Source: Bacillus sp. NTK034
GTDB taxonomy: Bacteria; Bacillota; Bacilli; Bacillales; Cytobacillaceae
Assembly (NCBI RefSeq): GCF_017303275.1
Contig: NZ_JAFKOJ010000001.1
Span: 1,054,001-1,118,000 of the forward strand
Length of the DNA: 64,000 nucleotides
Direction of reading: 5' to 3'
Below, piece after piece: positions 42,877-52,997 of this stretch. A program made the translations under genes and the position numbers. Numbering within the stretch: the stretch's first letter is position 1; each line of letters starts with the position of its first letter. The notes below the pieces were generated by a model. That model was given only the letters and a program-made list of their open reading frames with translations, made no database searches and was not told where the DNA came from.

Positions 42877-43202
42877 ATTTAAATTGGCTGTTTTGTAAGA
42901 TTGTTCCTATCTAACTTTCAACTAAGTTTAACAATTTGAGTTGATTGGAGCGGAGGGTACTTGACTCCTGCGGGAGGAGAGGGAGTGAGAGACCCCACAG
43001 GCATAGCCGAGGAGGCTCTCATTCCTCCCCGCGGAAAGCAAGTGCCCGCAGCGGAAATCAACGGCCGGGTTCATAAGCAAACAAAATTTGAGAAAAGAGC
43101 TTATGTTTAACACCAGTTCTTTAGTGAATTGGTGTTTATATCTGTATAGAAAAAAGTTATGCTTATTTAGGATAAATGTAAAAAGAGGAGAGAAAAAAGA
43201 GT
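42877..43202. other. Intergenic region with repeat element
   Basis: No gene. It holds the dispersed repeat at 42940-43062 and, after it, a small hairpin AACACCA/TGGTGTT (about 43109-43137). Confidence 0.5.
42940..43062. repeat. Dispersed Bacillaceae intergenic repeat element
   Basis: The element begins GTTGATTGGAGCGGAGGG and ends GCAGCGGAAATCAAC, so its ends are inverted repeats (GTTGATT.../...AATCAAC). Inside are complementary GGAGGCTCTC-type segments and CCTGCGGGAGGAG. Its GC content is far above the flanks. I recognise it as a type of repetitive, structured element seen many times in Bacillaceae genomes (GGAGCGGA...CGCGGAAAGC); no transposase is present, so it would be mobile only in trans. 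Confidence 0.75.
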
Positions 43203-44330
43203 TTGAAAGTTATAAGAGGGGCTATTATCACTATTGTTATTGTGTTTATGTTGTTACTGGGAATTGCAGTTCCTGCCGCACTTATTGGGTTAGCTGTCTT
43301 TTTAATTGGATTATATTTGAATAATCAGTACCGGAAATATAAGATAAATTTTAAAAAATCTGGCTGGATTATGGCTGCTGGCTTTGTTTTATCCATTTTT
43401 TTAGCAACTGCAGATTCTAATGCAACAGAAACAGGAAGTGAGCCTGAGAAAGAACAAATAATGACAGATCAGGATGAAGCAGATAAGAAGGCTGAAGAAG
43501 AGAAGCTTGCTGAAGAGAAGGCTAAAGAAGAGGAAGCCAAGATGCAGGCAGAGGAACAGGAAAGGCTGGAAGAAGAACAGGAAGAAAAACAGAAACAAGA
43601 AGAGGCTGAAAAGCAAAAACAGGTACAGGATCAAAATCAGGCTGCAGAGAGCTTAGGCCTCGAACTAGTTACTGTCGGCAGAGTAGTAGATGGTGACACA
43701 ATAGAAACATCAGACGGGAGGAAGGTCCGCCTGATTGGAGTGAACACTCCCGAATCAACAACAAGAGTAGAAGAATACGGAATAGAAGCAAGTCAATTTA
43801 CCGCATCTGAGCTGACTGGCAAGAAAATCTGGATGCAAAAGGATGTCTCAGACACAGACCGGTATGGCCGCCTGCTGAGAATCATTTGGGTAGACATCCC
43901 CACTGATGATATGGACGAAAATGAAATACGTGAAAAAATGTTCAATGCCCATTTGGTTCTGAATGGTTATGCCGAGCCATCCACCTACAATCCGGATGTG
44001 AAATACAGTGACTACTTCAGAAAATTCGGCAGGGAAGCAAGAGAAGCCACTAAAGGATTATGGGCTCTCGGGGATGAGGGAACAACTAAAGGAGACCTGG
44101 ATTCTGCAGCAGCAAGCGGTTCCTCTTCAGGTTCAGGAAATGCCGGCGGCAGCGGGTCGAATGACAGCAGTGGTACAGCCGCCAATTCGTCATCCGCAGA
44201 AGGCAGCACTGAGTCCTACCAAAACTGTACAGAGTTAAGAAAGGTTTATCCAAATGGTGTGCCGTCTACACATCCTGCCTATGACTCAAAACATGATAGA
44301 GACAAGGACAACTTTGCTTGCGAACGATGA
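43203..44330 (+). CDS. Thermonuclease-like protein with Excalibur domain
   Basis: A 375-residue protein with two N-terminal membrane segments (about residues 6-40 and 55-75), a long Glu/Lys-rich helical spacer, a staphylococcal-nuclease domain (VVDGDTIET, VRLIGVNTPEST, DTDRYGRLLRIIW giving the catalytic Arg/Glu/Arg) from about residue 155 to 285, a Ser/Gly-rich linker and a C-terminal Excalibur Ca-binding motif (DSKHDRDKDNFACER). It is likely a surface-bound extracellular nuclease. TTG 43203 follows AGAGGAGAG. Confidence 0.88.
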   Translation: MKVIRGAIITIVIVFMLLLGIAVPAALIGLAVFLIGLYLNNQYRKYKINFKKSGWIMAAGFVLSIFLATADSNATETGSEPEKEQIMTDQDEADKKAEEEKLAEEKAKEEEAKMQAEEQERLEEEQEEKQKQEEAEKQKQVQDQNQAAESLGLELVTVGRVVDGDTIETSDGRKVRLIGVNTPESTTRVEEYGIEASQFTASELTGKKIWMQKDVSDTDRYGRLLRIIWVDIPTDDMDENEIREKMFNAHLVLNGYAEPSTYNPDVKYSDYFRKFGREAREATKGLWALGDEGTTKGDLDSAAASGSSSGSGNAGGSGSNDSSGTAANSSSAEGSTESYQNCTELRKVYPNGVPSTHPAYDSKHDRDKDNFACER

Positions 44331-44333
44331 CAT

Positions 44334-44366
44334 AAGGGCCGGCTCCAGATACAGAGCCGGCTTCTA
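44334..44366 (+). terminator. Terminator of the nuclease gene
   Basis: GCCGGCTC/GAGCCGGC stem, with a weak T-rich tail. Confidence 0.7.
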
Positions 44367-44395
44367 CCTTGTAAAGACCATTTAATAAAATAAAA

Positions 44396-44425
44396 GAACA
44401 CTGGCTTACTCTGCCAGTGTTCTAT
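44396..44425 (-). terminator. Terminator of the minus-strand small gene
   Basis: GAACACTGGC/GCCAGTGTTC palindrome next to the stop of the gene. Confidence 0.65.
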
Positions 44426-44643
44426 GATGTTCTTTTATGATGGTCATTCAATTTAATAAGGGAACCTCTTTTAATCCAATAATGAAAATTATCGGCCGGG
44501 AAAACCCCGCGTCCATTTGATCTGTCCATCTGGATGACAACACTGTTTGGAGTCACCTCCAGAATTCTAAGAGTTTCGGAACGGTAAAGATTCGGCGCGA
44601 AAGTACTTTTGATTTCAAATTGCATATCCTTATCAAGGTTCAA
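44422..44643 (-). CDS. Small hypothetical protein
   Basis: A 73-residue basic protein with a beta-rich composition (MQFEIKSTFAPNLY, LRILEVTPNSVVIQMDRSN, FPADNFHYWIKRGSLIKL). No family recognised. TTG 44643 lies eight bases after AGGAGG; the GTG at 44652 overlaps that ribosome site. Pattern resembles small proteins with a single SH3-like barrel, but that is only an impression. Confidence 0.65.
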   Translation of the reverse strand: MNLDKDMQFEIKSTFAPNLYRSETLRILEVTPNSVVIQMDRSNGRGVFPADNFHYWIKRGSLIKLNDHHKRTS

Positions 44644-44824
44644 TGATGACACCTCCTAATTAGTTAATTATGTTTAATGTCCCCATTCTTTGTTTTTCTA
44701 TCCAATTATTGGCCAGTATATTTTTGTTTATTAACTTAATAGAGAAATTGCATCTTTAGAATTTTTTTAATAAACTGTATAATTCAATGGGGAACTATGA
44801 ATTTTAACAAGCAGGTGAAGTGTG

Positions 44825-45775
44825 TTGAAGGAAAAAATTAAAGTTGGATTAATAGGAATGGGTGCTGTAGGGGAAAGGATACTGCGTCAATTTCGGCAGC
44901 ATGAGGAGTTTGAGATTGCAGCGCTTTGTGATCGAAATGCCGAACGCTTAGATAAATTTAAGGCTGTGCTGACAGATGCAGCATTACATACCAATCATTT
45001 GGAACTGCTTCAGGATGAAACCATCAAAATCATCTATTTAGGTGTTCCGCCAAAATTTCATTATTCAATTAGCATGGATATTATAAAGAGCGGCAAGCAT
45101 CTTCTTTGTGAAAAACCTCTGGCCAATTCCATTGAAGAGGCGAAGGATATGTATGAAGCTGCCGAAAATGCAGGAATCATCCATGCCATGAATTTTCCGA
45201 TGGCATACAGCCCGTCCTTTAAAGTGTTTAGGGAAAAGATACAGAATGGTGAACTGGGTGAGATTAAGAAGGTAGAACTGCACCTGCAATTTACACACTG
45301 GCCGCGTGAATGGCAAAAGAACGATTGGATTTCCAGCAGGGAACAAGGGGGCTTTATCCGGGAAGTATCTCCTCACTTTATTCATATGATTCAGGATACC
45401 TTCGGAGAGCTGCTCCATGTCCGATCTTTTGTGGAATACCCGGATGATGAACGTATATGTGAAACCAGCTTTACCACATCATTAAAGCTTCCTGGCGGTA
45501 TTCCTGTTCTATTTAACGGAATTGCGGGAATTGGGCAAAAAGAACATCTGTCTTTTAAAGTTTTTGGTGATAAGGGTACTTTAGATATGCAGAATTGGAG
45601 TGTTCTTGTACAGAGTACGTCAGAAAACAGCGGAGAAATTTTAACGCTTGATGAGCCGGTATACAGTCTGCCTTCAGAACTCTTCAAAGCAATAAGAGGA
45701 GAACGTGCATTATTGGTTTCCTTTAAAGAAGGGTATCAGGTGCAGAAGGTGCTGGAAAAAATCCTATTAAGCTAA
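44825..45775 (+). CDS. Gfo/Idh/MocA-family oxidoreductase
   Basis: A 316-residue NAD(P)-dependent dehydrogenase-like enzyme. The Rossmann motif is GLIGMGAVGERIL; the family motif CEKPLANSIEEA (the catalytic Lys of EKP) is present; the C-terminal half is the usual alpha/beta domain (FIREVSPHFIHMI). Substrates are usually sugars or inositols, which cannot be inferred here. TTG 44825 is favoured over GTG 44822 by the spacing to AGGTGA. It is monocistronic. Confidence 0.88.
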   Translation: MKEKIKVGLIGMGAVGERILRQFRQHEEFEIAALCDRNAERLDKFKAVLTDAALHTNHLELLQDETIKIIYLGVPPKFHYSISMDIIKSGKHLLCEKPLANSIEEAKDMYEAAENAGIIHAMNFPMAYSPSFKVFREKIQNGELGEIKKVELHLQFTHWPREWQKNDWISSREQGGFIREVSPHFIHMIQDTFGELLHVRSFVEYPDDERICETSFTTSLKLPGGIPVLFNGIAGIGQKEHLSFKVFGDKGTLDMQNWSVLVQSTSENSGEILTLDEPVYSLPSELFKAIRGERALLVSFKEGYQVQKVLEKILLS

Positions 45776-45778
45776 TTA

Positions 45779-45802
45779 GAGGCACATTTGTGTCTCTTTT
45801 AA
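45779..45802 (+). terminator. Terminator of the oxidoreductase gene
   Basis: AGAGGCACA/TGTGTCTCT with TTTT. Confidence 0.65.
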
Positions 45803-45966
45803 ATTATCAATACCCAGGCCAATCCCATGCATCTTCTTATGAAACAATACTCGAAAAAATCAGGTGTTTTAATGTATAATAATCAGGTGAGAGTTCTTCC
45901 AAAGAAAGAAGACTCTATTTCTAATCATAAATTTCATAGATCCAAAGTTGAAAGAGAGTGGGACAT

Positions 45967-46686
45967 ATGGGCCGTAAATGGAACAATATTAAAGAAAAGA
46001 AAGCATCCAAAGATGCAAATACGAGCCGTGTATATTCCAAGTTTGCACTTGAAATATACGTGGTTGCCAAGCAAGGTGAGCCTGATCCTGAAGCAAATCA
46101 GGCTTTAAAATTTGTGCTCGAACGCGCAAAAACATATAATGTGCCAAGAAATATCATTGATCGTGCAATTGAAAAAGCAAAAGGCGGAGCGGAAGAAAAC
46201 TATGATGAGCTTCGCTACGAAGGATTCGGGCCTAGCGGATCCATGATTATAGTCGATGCATTAACTAATAACGTAAATCGCACAGCCTCAAATGTACGTG
46301 CTGCATTCGGTAAAAATGGCGGGAATATGGGTGTGAGCGGATCTGTTTCCTATATGTTCGACTCAACCGCTGTGATCGGCATTGAAGGCAAATCGGAGGA
46401 AGAAGTGCTGGAAATCCTGATGGAAGCAGACGTAGATGCACGTGATATCCTGGAAGAAGATGATACGGTAATCGTATATGCAGAACCTGATCAGTTTCAT
46501 GCAGTTCAGGAAGCATTCAAGTCAGCGGGCATCAATGAGTTTGCTGTTGCTGAATTAACAATGCTCCCACAAAATGAAGTCACCCTTGATGCTGATGCAC
46601 AGGCGCAATTTGAAAAGCTGATTGACGCCCTTGAAGACCTGGAAGATGTCCAGCGTGTTTATCACAATGCAGACCTGGGTGAATAA
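45967..46686 (+). CDS. yeeI: YebC/PmpR-family protein YeeI
   Basis: A 239-residue protein with the family opening [17 protein letters not shown], the blocks [20 protein letters not shown] and [18 protein letters not shown], and the ending in [12 protein letters not shown]. The N-terminal part matches B. subtilis YeeI closely rather than YrbC. These proteins were long described as transcriptional regulators; more recent work points to a role in translation. ATG 45967 starts directly at the conserved N terminus, after a GAGAGTGG site; ATG 45958 is less likely. Confidence 0.93.
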   Translation: MGRKWNNIKEKKASKDANTSRVYSKFALEIYVVAKQGEPDPEANQALKFVLERAKTYNVPRNIIDRAIEKAKGGAEENYDELRYEGFGPSGSMIIVDALTNNVNRTASNVRAAFGKNGGNMGVSGSVSYMFDSTAVIGIEGKSEEEVLEILMEADVDARDILEEDDTVIVYAEPDQFHAVQEAFKSAGINEFAVAELTMLPQNEVTLDADAQAQFEKLIDALEDLEDVQRVYHNADLGE

Positions 46687-47042
46687 CTGAGAAAAGGAGT
46701 CCACTTAATTGATGGACTCTTTTTTTGTAAAATAATTTTATTATGTAAACTATTTATGTTACCAGATTTATCATTTGGAAGAAAAGGAATTTTAGATATT
46801 CAAATTGAATTTACTCTCATTTGAAAAACCGCTGAATTAAATGTGGCTTTATGGTGATATCAGCCGATATCTGTCGAATAGCATTTTGCTATCAAGTGCT
46901 ACCTCCTCGCAAAATGTAATCATTGGCCTTAACTTTCGTCTTAAGATATATTGACTAAATGGAAAATAACTGCAATATAAATTTCTGCGTTTAAACTTTG
47001 TATGCACGGGAACATGAATGGTGAAAGGAGAGTTTAGCACAC
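46687..47042. other. Intergenic region
   Basis: It holds the yeeI terminator and otherwise only AT-rich DNA; the minus-strand frame at 46849-47040 has no ribosome site and is not supported. Confidence 0.4.
46693..46728 (+). terminator. Terminator of yeeI
   Basis: AAGGAGTCCA/TGGACTCTTTTTTT stem and T run. Confidence 0.88.
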
Positions 47043-47234
47043 ATGAATACGTTTAAGGTTATTTATACTTTTGAAAAAGGTGTTACCGTAACAGAAGAAG
47101 TTGAAGCAGAGAATAAATCTGAAGTAATTGGAAGCATTAAAGACCTGGAAGGATTTGTAGAACTAACATGCTCTGAAGGTCACTATCATCGATTTGATTT
47201 TGCAGATGTAAAGTTAGTCACAATTACAGAATAA
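47043..47234 (+). CDS. Small hypothetical protein
   Basis: A 63-residue acidic protein of alternating beta-like pattern (FKVIYTFEKGVTVTEEVEAEN, GHYHRFDFADVKLVTITE). It resembles small Bacillus proteins of unknown function. GAAAGGAGAG precedes the ATG, and a strong terminator follows. No domain recognised. Confidence 0.7.
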   Translation: MNTFKVIYTFEKGVTVTEEVEAENKSEVIGSIKDLEGFVELTCSEGHYHRFDFADVKLVTITE

Positions 47235-47261
47235 AAGGAAGGCCAAAAATGGCCTCCCTCT

Positions 47262-47292
47262 AAAACCCGCTGGTTAGCGGGTTTTTATTTTC
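47262..47292. terminator. Terminator between the small gene and the sortase gene
   Basis: AACCCGCT/AGCGGGTT stem with TTTT on the plus strand and AAAA-rich flank for the minus strand; it serves both. Confidence 0.85.
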
Positions 47293-47881
47293 TTACAAGA
47301 TCTCCAACAAGGATATACCTCTGCGGTGCATCGCCAATAAAGTCAAAAGGATAGCAGGTTGTGACAGTAAGGGTTGCTCTTTGCTTAGGTACAATTACGG
47401 TTCTGTCGTCTGCATCGACGATTCTTATTTTACGAACTTTATAGGTGAATTCTCCAGCAGAAGTGTTCACGACAAGGAAATCGCCAATCTTTACTTCTCC
47501 AAGTTTGCGAAAGACCGTATCCCGGTGGCCGGAAAGGACTGAATTGTCTTCTTCTCCTGGAAGGACGCTGCCTGCATAATGGCCAACTCCCTTTTCTAAC
47601 TCATCTTCATCCGTACCATGGAAGATTGGAAGATGGGCCGATATATTAGGTATTGATAGAACGCCCATTTCTTCTCCCTTTTTAGGACGGACAGTATATA
47701 GGCTATGCTGTTCCTTTTTTTGTTCAGTCTTTACATCTGTACTACCAGTGCTGGAGGGGTCTATATGGGCTGAAGTTTTTTGACTATGCAAATATGGCAA
47801 GAGATTTGAAGCTGCAATCCAAATTCCGCCCAAAATAAAAGTTAGTCCAATTGCTCCTTTTAATGTGAGTTTCCTTTTCAC
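47285..47881 (-). CDS. Class D sortase
   Basis: A 198-residue transpeptidase with one N-terminal membrane helix (about residues 7-28). The catalytic motifs are LSGHRDT (His) and TLTVTTCYPF (Cys), with a C-terminal Arg in APQRYILVGD. Class D sortases recognise LPXTA-type signals. The upstream gene on the same strand ends with exactly such a signal, and the genes overlap by four bases (ATGA), so this is a dedicated enzyme-substrate pair. Confidence 0.92.
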   Translation of the reverse strand: MKRKLTLKGAIGLTFILGGIWIAASNLLPYLHSQKTSAHIDPSSTGSTDVKTEQKKEQHSLYTVRPKKGEEMGVLSIPNISAHLPIFHGTDEDELEKGVGHYAGSVLPGEEDNSVLSGHRDTVFRKLGEVKIGDFLVVNTSAGEFTYKVRKIRIVDADDRTVIVPKQRATLTVTTCYPFDFIGDAPQRYILVGDLVRK

Positions 47882-49062
47882 GCAGCTTTCACTTTCCGCC
47901 TGTGTAAAATGGCAAATCCTAAAAGGATCAGACCAATGCCTGCAAATACTCCTTCAATATAATTGCCTGCTGTGTTTGGCAGTTTTCCGCCTTTTACAGT
48001 TTTTGCGTGTTTGGAATCTGGTTTCACTTTAGCAGGCTCCTGTTTTTTGATTACAGTTTCCGCCTGATTCAAATCTGTCACTGTGTCTTCAATGAGCTCT
48101 GAACTGAACATCTCTGCTGTAATAATCATATCTGCCAGGAACTTGCCTTGAGTATTATAAAGTTCAATAAGCAGGTCATAGCCATTTGTCTCTTCCAAAG
48201 CCACCATTTCATCTGTTGTTAAATGGATTTTTTCGCCATCTTTTACAAGATAAAACTCGGCATCAAGCTGGAACAGATCCATCATTTCCTGCATAATGCT
48301 GATAAGTTCAGCTATTTCTGCTTCTGTTAAATCCCCGGCACTGTCAAACTCATCAAAGGCCATTAAACGGCTTTCAAGGTCCATCATTTTATCAAGCAAT
48401 TCGGGATTCTCGAAATCCAATGTCATAAAATGTGCAAATAATGCTTCAAGTTCTTCATCTGTCAGATCTATATCTGCGAATATTTGGTTTATTTCGTCTT
48501 CACCAGGCAATTCATCTCCACCCAGATAAATGGAAACCATGATATCAAGGTCCTCAATATATTCATAGTTTTCAAGGGAGTCATCGTTTTCCTCAAGCAG
48601 GGAGATGAGCTCCTCTTTTGTAAGTCCATAATCATTTAATAGCTGCTGAAGTGTTTCATCGTTAATTTCAGTGCCTGTATAGGTTAAAAAAGAAACGGTA
48701 GAATCTAAAGCATCAATATATCGGAAAACATCCCGAACATCGTCAGTCGTTTCCATTTCTCCATTCTCCGCAAGCAGTGCAATTAACTCTTCCTCATTTT
48801 CAAAATCATAGTCAGCTAATAGCTGCTGCAGGTTTTCTTCAGTAATAGGCTCACCCAGATATTCAATCAATTCCTCCATTGTATCGAAATCTTCGATATT
48901 CATATCCCAAAAATATTCCAGATGGTCATTTAATCCTTCTTCAGACCAATTTGTTTCCTTCAGGAATTCAGCCACTTCATCATCGCTTGGTGCTGCAAGG
49001 CTGACAGCCGGAAACAAGCTCAACAATAGGATGGATGCAATAACAATACTTAGTCTTCTCAA
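47878..49062 (-). CDS. Processed acidic surface protein with LPXTA sorting signal
   Basis: A 394-residue secreted protein with an N-terminal signal peptide (to about residue 24), a very acidic body of repeated helical units of about 33-80 residues (LQQLLADYDF, LQQLLNDYGLTKEELISLLEEN, QIFADIDLTDEELEALFAHF), a Lys-rich stretch near residue 350 and a C-terminal LPNTA signal, a hydrophobic helix and RRKVKAA tail. TTG 49062 is preferred, since GGAGGA lies seven bases before it; the ATG at 49077 is part of that ribosome site. The next gene is its class D sortase. Confidence 0.9.
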   Translation of the reverse strand: MRRLSIVIASILLLSLFPAVSLAAPSDDEVAEFLKETNWSEEGLNDHLEYFWDMNIEDFDTMEELIEYLGEPITEENLQQLLADYDFENEEELIALLAENGEMETTDDVRDVFRYIDALDSTVSFLTYTGTEINDETLQQLLNDYGLTKEELISLLEENDDSLENYEYIEDLDIMVSIYLGGDELPGEDEINQIFADIDLTDEELEALFAHFMTLDFENPELLDKMMDLESRLMAFDEFDSAGDLTEAEIAELISIMQEMMDLFQLDAEFYLVKDGEKIHLTTDEMVALEETNGYDLLIELYNTQGKFLADMIITAEMFSSELIEDTVTDLNQAETVIKKQEPAKVKPDSKHAKTVKGGKLPNTAGNYIEGVFAGIGLILLGFAILHRRKVKAA

Positions 49063-49413
49063 TGATATTTCCTCCATATAAGATAATAAATTCTAGAATA
49101 ATATAATGGAAAAAATATTTTTCGGATAGAATTGTTATTTGAAAATTTATTAGATATAATATTTGGATTTTTTTGCAGCAGAAAGAGAGTGGGGAAATGC
49201 TGATTTATCAAGGGATAAAATATTAAGCTGAGAAGATTCGGTTAAAAAGAGCGTGGATAATTCCTTATTAATCCATTTTTTCCTCTAATTAAATAATTAT
49301 TATATACCATACATGTGAAGTAAAAAATGCCAAATCAGGTATTGATTAATTATTTCAAAATGTGTAAAATTACACTAATCGAATCAAGCGAATATATAAA
49401 TGAGGTGAATCCC
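49063..49413. other. Intergenic region, AT-rich
   Basis: It lies between divergent genes and presumably holds both promoters. I see no gene, repeat or clear terminator. Confidence 0.4.
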
Positions 49414-52400
49414 TTGAACCCCGAAACAGAAAAATATCATCAAAATATATTTCAATTTGAACTCACGAAGTTGAAAGAGAAAGACTATATTTCAGCAGAA
49501 CATTATGAAATCACCTTGAGCGCCCACCAACTGTACTATCAGGACCTGGAAGAGCTGAAGCAAGTGCAGGTTAAGGCAGCAAAAGCTGCAGAAGAAATCA
49601 GGCAAATGCCAGTTCAACAGGCAAAAAAACCTGCGAAAAAGAAATTATCTCTGGAAGAAGTCCGTGAAAGAAACATTTCCTGGCTGCTGAATGTTGGAGT
49701 CATCCTGCTCCTTATCGGCGGGTTATTTGTTGCCACGAGTAACTGGGATACCATGTCTAATTTTATGAAAAGTGCATCCATTGCAGTGGTTTCGCTTCTT
49801 TTCTATTGTTTTGCTTTTATTTCCGGAAAAGTATTAAAAATTGAAAGAACATCGTTTGCTTTCATAGTTCTTGGGAGTTTATTTTTGCCTATATTTATTT
49901 TGTCTATCGGCTGGTTTGAATTGCTCGGCCCTTATCTTTCCTTTTATGGGGAAGGACGCTATATACTCGGAGCGGCTGGCAGTTTACTGGTCGTTCCAGT
50001 ATACAGTATATTTGCACAGAAGCTGGGTTCACGTCTTTTTGTATGGTTTGCTTATATTGCCCTGTCTGCCGGGGCTGGTTATACCCTGGCAGCATTGAAG
50101 CTTGAAAATGACAGTTTCTTTCTTGGATTCATGATTTTCAATGCTCTGCTGTCAGCAGCTTATCACCGCCTGAAAAAACAGGCTTCCCTTAAACTGTTTT
50201 CGGGAGAATTGATTTACTTTGCTCAAATCAATTTAGTGATCTCTACATTATTAATGCTTTTATTTTTTAATAGCCACGTTTTATATAGTGTGAATATTAT
50301 GATAACGGCAGCTGTTTACTTATCAATGGTGTATGTAACAGGCAGGAAGGAGTTTCATTTCGTTTTCAGTTTACTGATTGTCTATGGTGCCTATCAGCTG
50401 ATTGAAAATACAATTTTAAATTCGGCAGGACCTGTTTTATTTGCACTTGTAGGGATTGGTTTTCTGTTTGTTCCTAGAGTTATGGATAAGCACTATTCCT
50501 GGGATAAGGTATTTTGACTGACCAGTGCAGCGGTTTCCATACTTGCTTTTCTCTATATTTCAGTTGAAGGTATCCTGTTAATGGCCAGCGAACCCTCTGC
50601 AGCACTGCTGCTGGCTTACATTATTCTTGCCGTGCAGTTTATATATTTGGCAAATGTTATGGGAAACGGGCTATTTGCTTACCTGGCACCCGTGTTTTTA
50701 GCCTCTGCTCTATTTGAAACAGTATTAATGCTGGATAAAGCCGCCCCGTTCAATAATCTATCTTTCCCTGTTTTCTTTATTGGCTTTGTGCTTTTTATAA
50801 GTCTCGGGTATTTGCTAAAGTACCCGCTCTTAAAAGTGGTGGAATCAAGCTCACGGGATGTGGCTGTTAGTATTATGTTATTTTCAGTTGTGACTGCAGC
50901 AGGATTTCTTGATTGGCTTGCTGCTGGCTCCATGCTATTAATCTTTAGCTTTGTCATGTACCTCATGAATAAGGCTGAAAATAGGATATTTTATTTAGAA
51001 GCGATTCCCTGGGCCATCCCTTTGTCAATCGGGTTTGCCTTTATGTTTTATGGTGAACATCTGCGAAGCTGCTCAAGCTTTTATCAGAATCAGTTAGGTA
51101 TGGCCATGAATACCATAATGGCAAGTATTGCCCTGCTTATACTTTATGGCGTTCTGTCTAAGAAAGGGCACAAAAATCAAGCCGGAAACGTGTTTTTAAT
51201 CTCATTGGGATTTTATACAATCTCACTATTTACAGCAGCTGCTTTGTCAATCAATGAAGTCTGGATGAGACCGGCAGTATTTATTGGGGGCATTATTATG
51301 TATCTTGCCTTGTATCGATTCCATAAACAAAGCTGGATTCCGTTTGTATCTGGAGCGATTTCACTTTTTGCTTATTTTATGATCTTGATTGGTTTGCCAT
51401 TTAACTTTACATTTTTTAATTGGGTGCAATTTCCGCTGGGGGCATGGATCCTGCTTTGTGCGGCTTTCTATATTTCTAATAAGGACCTTGTCCTAGCCAG
51501 AGGGTTCAGCTGGATTGGCCATATTTACATGCCGTTTGCCATGATCCTGACATTTTTTATCTATAGGGAAAATAGTATTTGGCCCTTCCTGGTCACCCTT
51601 GCGGTCTATTGGGTCAGTTTCAGGTTATCTGTTAAAGAGTGGAAGGTAAAGATATTCCTTTACAGCTCATTCTTAACTTTATTCATGGTAATCTTGACGG
51701 GAATGGATCATATATTGGAAGAGAACTTCAGTGAGTATGCCGTTCTTTTAGTCAGCTGTGCCGTATTCTTATTCTGGCTAACCGGAAAAACTCAAGATAA
51801 AATGAGAAGTGTTTACTTTCTCATACCCTGGTCTGTGATTGGGATCCTGGCATTTTTAACTTCATATCCCTTTGGTTATGTGCCGTTTTTCGTTTCTATT
51901 ATCTATTCTGCAGGATTGATCGTATATTTGCATAGAACTAAACTTGATATATTGGCTGCTGTTCCATTGGTATTACTATATGCGGCAGTACTCAAATTCC
52001 TGTTCATAAACGGAATCGCTCCAGATATGAAAATTCTGGTTGTGGCTGGTTTCGGCCTGGCATCGGCAATAATCGGCAAAATGGTATATGCCAAAATTTT
52101 AATGAATAAAAACGCTGATAGCTACACTATAATCTCGCTGTTATTTTTCCTTGCCGCCTATCTTTTTCCGGCAGTTTCCCTATGGGCGGAAGTTCTCCCT
52201 GGACTCCTGATCAGCACACTTTTATTTTTACAGAGGGGCAGAATGGCATCAAAATACTTATGGCTGCCTGGATTGCTGTCGGGAGCAGTATTGCTCGAGC
52301 CTTATTATAGTTTATTAAAGAATATTGAGCTGTCTGACCTTTTCATAAGGGAGGCATACGTGCTTCCATGGATCATCCTGATTATTTTTGTCCGAAAAGT

Positions 52401-52800
52401 GCTGAAAGGGCAATACGCAGCACAAACAAACAAAATTCAGTGGGCAGTCCTAATAACGGTTTCCCTGCTGCTTGTACAGGATGGCCTTGCAAGCAATACG
52501 GTTTATGATGCGCTCATAGTTGGCACGCTCTCCCTGATTTCGATGCTTTCTGGAACCTTCTGGAGAATAAAATCCTACTTCTTTGTTGGCTCCGGGGTAC
52601 TGCTCCTGAATGTGCTGCTACAAACAAGACCTTATTGGGGAAATCTTCCTTGGTGGGCGTATCTTTTAATTGCAGGCTCTATTCTCATTTCTGCAGCAAG
52701 CTATCATGAATGGCAGAAGCAAAAAACAGCAAAAGGCGAGAAGCCTTTAATATCTAAATGGAAAAATAGCATTATGAATAAATTAAAAGAATGGTCCTAA
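49414..52800 (+). pseudogene. Very large polytopic membrane protein gene interrupted by one TGA
   Basis: The frame from TTG 49414 (after GAGGTGA) runs to TGA at 50515-50517; the same frame continues without a stop from there to 52800 (1,129 codons in all). The region after the TGA begins with a helix (SAAVSILAFLYISVEGILL) and has no ribosome site before its first ATG (50581). The first 110 residues are soluble and helical (LNPETEKYHQNIFQFELTKL, AKKPAKKKLSLEEVRERNIS); the rest has about 30 hydrophobic segments. The product is a DUF2157-like protein of unknown function. The simplest explanation is TGG to TGA, giving a pseudogene, a sequencing error, or readthrough. Confidence 0.75.
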
Positions 52801-52807
52801 GAAAGTT

Positions 52808-52838
52808 AACCTAGCCCTCGGGCTAGGTCTTTTTATTA
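52808..52838 (+). terminator. Terminator after the membrane protein gene
   Basis: ACCTAGCCC/GGGCTAGGT stem, TCTTTTT tail. Confidence 0.85.
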
Positions 52839-52874
52839 TTTTCCAAACAAATGAGTAAATTTTCAGAAAATAAG

Positions 52875-52903
52875 TTGACTTTTTCCTGTTTACACGGTAT
52901 CTT
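52875..52903 (+). promoter_or_regulatory. Sigma-A promoter of the paa operon
   Basis: TTGACT (52875-52880), a 17-base spacer, and TATCTT (52898-52903). It lies about 95 bases before paaK. Confidence 0.6.
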
Positions 52904-52933
52904 TGTGTTAAACATATAACACTTATTTCATCT

Positions 52934-52955
52934 AACGATATTTTAACGTTATATA
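52934..52955. promoter_or_regulatory. Candidate PaaX operator before paaK
   Basis: AACG-N9-CGTTATATA. The same 22-base pattern in the opposite orientation, TATATAACG-N9-CGTT, is found before paaX (61371-61392). It lies downstream of the predicted paaK promoter, fitting a repressor site. Confidence 0.55.
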
Positions 52956-52997
52956 GAATTATTATCTCAATATGATGAAAATCTGGGAGGTCATGTC

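Noticed and set aside
43088-43324. Short frame over the start of the nuclease gene
   Set aside because: Conflicts with the well-supported nuclease frame and lacks a ribosome site.
50515-50560. Selenocysteine codon in the interrupted membrane protein
   Set aside because: No stable hairpin of SECIS type follows the TGA within 40 bases, and a large membrane protein of this type is not a known selenoprotein.
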